DNA of 64,000 bases from SABI01 sp028532915 (GTDB taxonomy: Bacteria; Spirochaetota; Spirochaetia; Sphaerochaetales; Sphaerochaetaceae). A program made the position numbers and the translations under genes. Below the pieces are notes generated by a model. It did no database searches and had not been told where the DNA came from. It saw nothing but the letters and a program-made list of their open reading frames with translations. Shown here piece after piece: positions 60,112 to 64,000 of this stretch. Position 1 is the stretch's first letter. The number at the start of each line of letters is the position of its first letter. Location of the stretch: positions 2,480,001 to 2,544,000 of the forward strand of contig OY781923.1 of assembly GCA_963677225.1 (NCBI GenBank). The letters are read 5' to 3'.

Positions 60112-61473
60112 TCAGGCTGGTTCCAACACTGCTATCTTCGTACGGTAGAGCCTGGAAAAGAAAATCAGAGCCATTGCGATGGAAAATCCCTCGGCGATGA
60201 TGAAAGCATACCATGTCATGTTGATCCCCCCGTTTCGGGCGAGCAGATAGGCGGCTGGAAGTAATACCACCAGCTGCCGTACCACCGACATCATCAGCGA
60301 ATAACTGCCTTTTCCCATGGCTTGAAATGAGACACTCAGCACAATCGCTATCGCTGCGATCGGGAAATGGAGACTGATGGTCTTCAGAGCCGCAACTCCG
60401 ATCTGGAGCATCTCATCGGAAGCATCGAACATCTTCAAAAGAGGGACCGGAAATAGATTGAAGAGTACTGTCCCCAGACTCATGATACAGAAGGCGATCA
60501 GAGCTGTCAGTTTGATTGTTCCGGTGATCCGCTTTTTGTTTTTTGCCCCGAAGTTGAAGGCAACGATCGAGATCATCGCGGTCGTCAGTCCGAAAAGAGG
60601 CATGAAGATGAAAGACTGCAGTTTAAAATAGACACCGAAGACAGCCACAGCAGTGGAACTGAATCCGATCAGTATGGAGTTCATTCCGACACTCATCACC
60701 GATCCGATCGACTGCATGATGATGGAGGGAAGTCCTACCCGGTAGATTCCCTTGAGAGTCTTTCTTCTCACTTTGAAATCTGAAAATGATATCGTGAGTA
60801 CTTTGATCTTAGTCAGAAGAAAATATACTCCAAGGAGCATCCCGATCGACTGGCCGATGACCGTTGCCACGGCAGCTCCTTTGATCCCCATCGCCGGAAG
60901 TCCGAAATAACCGAAGATCAGAATCGGGTCGAGAATGATGTTGATGATCGCCCCGAGTCCCTGAGTGATCATCGGGTGGATCGTATCACCGGTTCCCTGC
61001 ATGATCCTTTCGAGCACGAGCTGCCCGAACATCCCCAGAGAGAACACTGTGATGATCACAAGATATGTGTTTCCCATATCTACAATCTGCGGATCATCTG
61101 TGAACATTCGGATAAACCAGAACGGCAGGGTCGCTCCGAAAATGGCAATGGAAGCTGCAAGAATGACGGCAAGAAGCAGACCGTGCATCGCCACATCACT
61201 TGCCTTATCCGGACGCTTCTCTCCGAGACGTCTTGACAGCAGTGCATTCACACCGACTGCGGTGCCGATCCCGATAGCGATCATGATGATCTGGACCGGA
61301 AATGCCAGAGAGACTGCAGTGAGAGCATTCTCTCCGATTCTTGAGATAAAAATCGAATCTATAACGTTATAGAGAGCCTGAATCATCATCGAGATCATGA
61401 TGGGAATACCCATCGAGAACAGCAATGAGGCAATGGGTTTCACACCCATCTTATTTTCTTCCATGTGTTGCAT
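60112..61473 (-). CDS. MATE-family efflux transporter
   Basis: 453 residues with twelve hydrophobic segments in two similar halves, the MATE/NorM layout for Na+- or H+-driven export of cationic drugs or metabolites. Family segments: M-I-Q-A-L-Y-N-V-I-D near residue 32 and G-I-G-T-A-V-G-V-N-A-L near 75. The start is ATG 61473, six bases behind a -10 in a good promoter and without SD; ATG 61464 three codons later is the alternative. A longer in-frame start at 61536 would cross that promoter. Confidence 0.9.
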   Translation of the reverse strand: MQHMEENKMGVKPIASLLFSMGIPIMISMMIQALYNVIDSIFISRIGENALTAVSLAFPVQIIMIAIGIGTAVGVNALLSRRLGEKRPDKASDVAMHGLLLAVILAASIAIFGATLPFWFIRMFTDDPQIVDMGNTYLVIITVFSLGMFGQLVLERIMQGTGDTIHPMITQGLGAIINIILDPILIFGYFGLPAMGIKGAAVATVIGQSIGMLLGVYFLLTKIKVLTISFSDFKVRRKTLKGIYRVGLPSIIMQSIGSVMSVGMNSILIGFSSTAVAVFGVYFKLQSFIFMPLFGLTTAMISIVAFNFGAKNKKRITGTIKLTALIAFCIMSLGTVLFNLFPVPLLKMFDASDEMLQIGVAALKTISLHFPIAAIAIVLSVSFQAMGKGSYSLMMSVVRQLVVLLPAAYLLARNGGINMTWYAFIIAEGFSIAMALIFFSRLYRTKIAVLEPA

Positions 61474-61479
61474 GGGATG

Positions 61480-61508
61480 ACAATACCAACAAACTCTAGG
61501 ACATTCAA
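61480..61508 (-). promoter_or_regulatory. Promoter placing the MATE start codon at +1
   Basis: On the minus strand TTGAAT (61503-61508), 17 bases, TATTGT (61480-61485), 6 bases to ATG 61473. No SD sequence lies in the gap. Confidence 0.6.
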
Positions 61509-61522
61509 GCAGTTGAAAGTTG

Positions 61523-61561
61523 AAAAAGAAAAACACCCTCCCGATTCCTATCAGGAGAGTG
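61523..61561 (-). terminator. Intrinsic terminator of the encapsulin operon
   Basis: On the minus strand CACTCTCC (61561-61554) pairs with GGGAGGGTG (61542-61534) and is followed by TTTTTCTTTTT. It lies 16 bases after the encapsulin stop. Confidence 0.8.
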
Positions 61562-61576
61562 CCGTCAATCTATCAC

Positions 61577-62368
61577 TTAAACCGTGAAAGGTACTGCGAG
61601 GTGGGGATCGAGGACCCTGAACAGGAATGACTCTGTGATGAAGAGGGTTACCTCTTGGGTATCATGAGATTCATATCCGATTGCGAAATCCTGTCCGATC
61701 ACCAGCTCGAGATTCTCATCGTCATAAGGAATGAGGAATGCTCCTTCCAGAGTAAGACTCGGGATAACGCTACCGCCGATCATTCTTTCTATTCTCTCTA
61801 CCAGAGGAATACCGTTCACTTCTTTGGAGATAGCCAGATAGGCTTTCTGTCCCACGATAAGTGAGTATGGTTTAGAAGCACTTTCTTTTTGAAGAAGCAG
61901 CACCGCGTTGCTTATCGCCTCCATGATCTGTGATGCGTTTGCACCGAAAGCTACCGGTTTGTGAGCGGAAGCTTCTTTGAGACCGATGATCCCCCCGGCC
62001 TTGAAACCTGAATAGATCGCACGTTCTTCGAACTCGGCGATCTTCTCAGCAGCCGCATCCAGCGATGCAAGGTCGATGTCTCTCGCTCCCCTGTTGAGAT
62101 TATCCATCTCCCAGCGGTTGAGTGTAAAGCGGACCCTTGCCTCCGTGAGTGGTGATGAACGGTATACCCCGGTCTTCACATCTCCACTGTCTTCAACGAT
62201 ATCGAGACGGCCTTCGGAAACGCTCGTATAATCCCAGCCCATAGGTCCGACGACATGGACAGCTTTCCGTGCCGAAAGTCTGCTCACGAGTACTTCCTGA
62301 GCTCTCTTTTCGATCTCCTGCCACACTTTTGTTGATAATGGTGCCAATTCTTTCTTTAATAGATCCAT
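61577..62368 (-). CDS. enc: Encapsulin shell protein (family 1)
   Basis: 263 residues, the size of T=1 encapsulins related to the HK97 phage capsid and linocin M18. These assemble into ~24 nm protein shells. The N terminus (L-A-P-L-S-T-K-V-W-Q-E-I-E) forms the cargo-binding helix, and the family core G-P-M-G-W-D-Y near 41, L-S-A-R-K and the C-terminal E-S-F-L-F-R-V are all present. SD AGGAGAAT. It lies 17 bases after its cargo gene encFtn, and a strong terminator follows. The shell should enclose EncFtn and store mineralised iron. Confidence 0.95.
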   Translation of the reverse strand: MDLLKKELAPLSTKVWQEIEKRAQEVLVSRLSARKAVHVVGPMGWDYTSVSEGRLDIVEDSGDVKTGVYRSSPLTEARVRFTLNRWEMDNLNRGARDIDLASLDAAAEKIAEFEERAIYSGFKAGGIIGLKEASAHKPVAFGANASQIMEAISNAVLLLQKESASKPYSLIVGQKAYLAISKEVNGIPLVERIERMIGGSVIPSLTLEGAFLIPYDDENLELVIGQDFAIGYESHDTQEVTLFITESFLFRVLDPHLAVPFTV

Positions 62369-62385
62369 AATTATTCTCCTGTCCC

Positions 62386-62727
62386 TTAGCCTTTGAGACT
62401 TCCGATCGAAAGAGACGAATCGTGTGAAGAACCACCCTCTTCTCCTTCTTCAGCTTCTAGCAGAGATCCTGAAGTGAACATATAAGTTCTCAATTCATCA
62501 TCCCACTTATCCATGTTCCTCCGAAGCCATTCGATAGTCATACTGGCATGTTCGATCTCTTCATCCCGGTTGTGTGCCATCACTTCTTTCAAAGACTCGT
62601 CTTTGGATGTAGCGACTCTCTGGTTATACCAGTCGACAGCTTCAAGCTCTTCACGTAGACTCGTGATAGCTCTTGAAATCTCTCTTGTCTTCTCATCAAG
62701 TGCATCATATGGTTCTGTATAGGCCAT
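62386..62727 (-). CDS. encFtn: Encapsulated ferritin-like cargo protein EncFtn
   Basis: 113 residues, two helices. Its ligand pattern matches Rhodospirillum rubrum EncFtn with a constant offset of five: E27, E57 and H60 (ferroxidase centre), E26 and E29 (entry site) and W33. After an acidic, Ser-rich linker the C terminus ends in D-S-S-L-S-I-G-S-L-K-G, the encapsulin targeting peptide. EncFtn oxidises Fe(II) as a ring-shaped decamer inside the shell. ATG 62727 has AAGGAGGG upstream; an in-frame start at 62751 lies ahead of that SD. Upstream partner of enc. Confidence 0.95.
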   Translation of the reverse strand: MAYTEPYDALDEKTREISRAITSLREELEAVDWYNQRVATSKDESLKEVMAHNRDEEIEHASMTIEWLRRNMDKWDDELRTYMFTSGSLLEAEEGEEGGSSHDSSLSIGSLKG

Positions 62728-62830
62728 ACACCCTCCTTGTAGGTAATTCAATTTTGTAATCTTTCTTCTAAAATTATACCAAAGAATCTACTCACCGAAA
62801 AGCGTTAATCCCGATTAACACAAAATAATA

Positions 62831-62860
62831 AAAAAGGATGCCGATTACGACATCCTTTTT
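62831..62860 (-). terminator. Intrinsic terminator of hsp20
   Basis: Perfect 10-base stem AAAAAGGATG / CATCCTTTTT with a 10-base loop. It is symmetric enough to act on both strands; on the minus strand it closes the hsp20 transcript 24 bases past the stop. Confidence 0.85.
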
Positions 62861-62883
62861 CTGGTCACCAATACCCGAAATGA

Positions 62884-63324
62884 TCAAGCGATCTTCACTT
62901 CGATCTTCTTCGGCTGCTTCTCGGGAAGCTTGGGAACGGTGAGAGTAAGAACTCCGTTTTTGAACTCACCCGAAATATTCTCTTCATCTACACCCTCGGG
63001 GAGAGTGAAGGAACGTTCGAAGGAACTGCAGTAGCGCTCACGGATGAGATATTTCGGAGATTCCTTCTCCTCTTTCTTCTCATTCTCTGCTTCACACACC
63101 GAGGAGATTCTAAGAACATGTTTATCGACGTGAACATCGACATCCTTCTCACTGAATCCCGGCAGCTCGGCAGAGATCATGTAGGCCTTCTCATCTTCCC
63201 AGATATCGACTGCAGGACTTTTCACTGCGGGATATCCCCAATTGCTCCAAAGGTTCGAGAACAGGTCATCAAAATCTCTCGACAGTACTGATGGTTGTGA
63301 ATTTCTTGATACGATGTATTTCAT
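62884..63324 (-). CDS. hsp20: Small heat shock protein (Hsp20/alpha-crystallin)
   Basis: 146 residues. An ATP-independent holdase. The alpha-crystallin domain spans about 40-130: V-D-I-W-E-D-E near 39, E-L-P-G-F-S-E-K-D-V near 54, S-F-T-L-P-E-G-V near 105 and G-V-L-T-L-T-V-P-K near 127. The tail ends K-K-I-E-V-K-I. SD CGGAGGCG. It has a long upstream region with a sigma-54-like element and a hairpin; no CIRCE element was seen. It lies upstream of encFtn-enc but is separated from it by a terminator. Confidence 0.95.
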   Translation of the reverse strand: MKYIVSRNSQPSVLSRDFDDLFSNLWSNWGYPAVKSPAVDIWEDEKAYMISAELPGFSEKDVDVHVDKHVLRISSVCEAENEKKEEKESPKYLIRERYCSSFERSFTLPEGVDEENISGEFKNGVLTLTVPKLPEKQPKKIEVKIA

Positions 63325-63360
63325 AATTACGCCTCCGTATAATAATTTTTCTTTTTTCTC

Positions 63361-63377
63361 TGTCCCTTACCGGGACA
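63361..63377 (-). promoter_or_regulatory. Hairpin at the predicted 5' end of the hsp20 mRNA
   Basis: TGTCCC-N5-GGGACA, a perfect 6-base stem with a 5-base loop. If transcription starts from the sigma-54-like element it would form the first bases of the leader, about 37 bases ahead of the start codon. It may protect the 5' end or serve as an operator. Confidence 0.45.
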
Positions 63378-63388
63378 CTGACTATACA

Positions 63389-63404
63389 TGCACTATGCGT
63401 GCCA
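63389..63404 (-). promoter_or_regulatory. Sigma-54-like -24/-12 promoter of hsp20
   Basis: On the minus strand TGGCAC-N5-GTGCA, with the GG and GC dinucleotides exactly ten bases apart as RpoN needs; only the first T of the -12 T-T-G-C-A differs. No well-spaced sigma-70 pair was found nearby (TTGGCA and TATAGT are only 13 apart). Confidence 0.5.
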
Positions 63405-63688
63405 ACTTTATCATAAAACCTGATAAAATAATTTCATAAATTTTTATTTTATTACTTTAAAATGAATTACGAGGGATTTTCAGCGATCATCAACTCACCA
63501 GGCAACAACTAGAACAGAAAGAAAAAACAGTCAAAACAATCTTAAATGTGTCATTTTTACACAATCACAACCTAAAAACAGTAAAATTGAGAAAAGATGT
63601 CCCTCACAACAAACAGCAACAAGAAAAACGCATATTTTTGAGACATTTTGACCCAAATACTGTTTTTCAGACATTTATTCTAAACCTG
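63405..63688. other. AT-rich intergenic region without a gene
   Basis: About 280 bases between the hsp20 promoter and the tRNA-fMet promoter. It is AT-rich, with many short A-runs and scattered CAAC/AACA motifs, and has no credible reading frame. An enhancer site for a sigma-54 activator would be expected here, but no clear palindrome stands out. Confidence 0.4.
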
Positions 63689-63717
63689 TTGACACTTTCT
63701 TCAACTGTCAGTAAGAT
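63689..63717 (+). promoter_or_regulatory. Promoter of initiator tRNA
   Basis: Consensus TTGACA (63689-63694), 17 bases, TAAGAT (63712-63717), about 7 bases before the predicted start, 13 before the tRNA. Confidence 0.7.
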
Positions 63718-63730
63718 GTGTTCTTGTCGA

Positions 63731-63803
63731 CGCAGGGTAGAGCAGTTGGCAGCTCGTCGGGCTCATAACCCGGAGGTCGCAGGTTCGAGTCCTGTCCCTG
63801 CTA
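63731..63803 (+). tRNA. Initiator tRNA-fMet(CAT)
   Basis: 73 bases; anticodon CAT in CTCATAA, flanked by three G-C pairs (GGG/CCC) in the anticodon stem, the mark of initiators. The first base C1 faces T at position 72, so the top acceptor pair is open, as expected for formylation. T-arm GGTTCGAGTCC; CCA not encoded. Confidence 0.95.
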
Positions 63804-63812
63804 AATATAAAG

Positions 63813-63844
63813 CCACTAGAGAATACTCTCTGGTGGTTTTTTTT
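63813..63844 (+). terminator. Intrinsic terminator of initiator tRNA
   Basis: A 10-pair stem CCACTAGAGA / TCTCTGGTGG (one G-T) with a 4-base loop and eight T. Confidence 0.9.
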
Positions 63845-63935
63845 GCTCAAAAAATGGGATTTTCACATTTTCTTGGGCTCTTCGGCGGAAATTGATTCTA
63901 CTGTGCGCGAAACAATGGTGGATTAAATTATTTTC

Positions 63936-63964
63936 TTGACAGATATGCCATTAAAATGTAGGCT
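63936..63964 (+). promoter_or_regulatory. Possible promoter reading out of the window
   Basis: Consensus TTGACA (63936-63941), 17 bases, TAGGCT (63959-63964, a poor -10). Whatever it drives lies beyond the right edge. Confidence 0.35.
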
Positions 63965-64000
63965 CTCTATAGAAATTGAAGTTAATTTGCTTCCAGTAGT

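Noticed and set aside
63325..63440. CIRCE element upstream of hsp20
   Set aside because: No TTAGCACTC-N9-GAGTGCTAA-like repeat is present; the GCAC/GTGC pair seen here belongs to the -24/-12 element.
1..64000. CRISPR array, prophage, rRNA operon or restriction/defence island
   Set aside because: No regularly spaced repeats, phage structural genes (apart from the phage-derived encapsulin fold), rRNA sequence or methylase/nuclease pairs were found on either strand.

Overview
The window reads as ordinary, densely packed bacterial chromosome of moderate GC content, most likely from an anaerobic spirochaete (Sphaerochaeta- or Treponema-like). That placement is an inference. It rests on an alanyl-tRNA synthetase of only 594 residues that stops after the editing domain (the short form known from Borrelia and Treponema), a TopA without zinc-finger cysteines, many lipoproteins and small periplasmic or outer-membrane beta proteins, and an anaerobe's toolkit: hybrid-cluster protein, NfnAB, a ferritin-type encapsulin and cobamide salvage. 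No rRNA gene, CRISPR array or prophage was seen.

Layout, left to right. 0-7.4 kb: a truncated D-aminoacylase-type amidohydrolase, a FAD dehydrogenase, cardiolipin synthase, a TPR membrane protein, queH, a DUF1893 protein and a patatin/Omp85-like fusion. 7.5-11.8 kb: the arginine operon argC-argJ-argB-argD on the minus strand behind two ARG-box-like palindromes. 12.0-14.4 kb: a Nim-type flavoprotein, a cupin and hcp behind a CRP/FNR-format palindrome. 14.4-18.4 kb: a diguanylate cyclase, about 900 bases without a recognisable gene, tRNA-Leu and an IS30-family element with 16-base direct repeats. 18.5-25.2 kb: class I aldolase, mltG with a coiled-coil partner, a DEAD-box-derived protein that has lost its catalytic motifs but keeps a DbpA-type RNA-binding domain, an MBL hydrolase, a DksA/TraR protein and thrH.

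25.5-31.6 kb is a minus-strand run: AI-2E-type permease, a MutY-like glycosylase without Fe-S cysteines, a lipoprotein with a 5'-nucleotidase fold but no metal-site histidines, then cobT, cobU and cobS. 31.7-42.2 kb holds trmJ, a glycerophosphodiesterase, nagB, mnmA, tRNA-Asp, a PAP2 phosphatase, topA, a small LiaF-C-like protein, a B12/radical SAM protein and a lipoprotein. 42.2-53 kb holds ychF and hflX (divergent), an OPT transporter and rlmN flanked by two small beta-barrel-like paralogues, alaS, dprA, a frameshifted lipoprotein gene, tRNA-Phe and a methyltransferase. 53-56.7 kb is the biotin locus: birA divergent from bioY-bioM-bioN-fthC across a perfect BirA-type operator. 56.7-59.6 kb is nfnA-nfnB with an EIIA domain protein translationally coupled to it. 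59.7-64 kb holds a cupin, a MATE exporter, the encapsulin operon (EncFtn cargo plus shell), hsp20 behind a sigma-54-like promoter, and initiator tRNA-Met.

A recurring signal is promoter architecture. Sigma-70-type promoters have a 17-base spacer almost everywhere. In several first genes (queH, the AI-2E permease, the glycerophosphodiesterase, the MATE exporter, and nearly so alaS) the -10 hexamer sits 6-8 bases before the start codon with no Shine-Dalgarno sequence, which points to leaderless mRNAs alongside classical SD-led genes. The most unusual proteins are the two apparent pseudoenzymes (27.8-29.6 kb and 22.0-23.5 kb) and the EIIA protein coupled to NfnAB.
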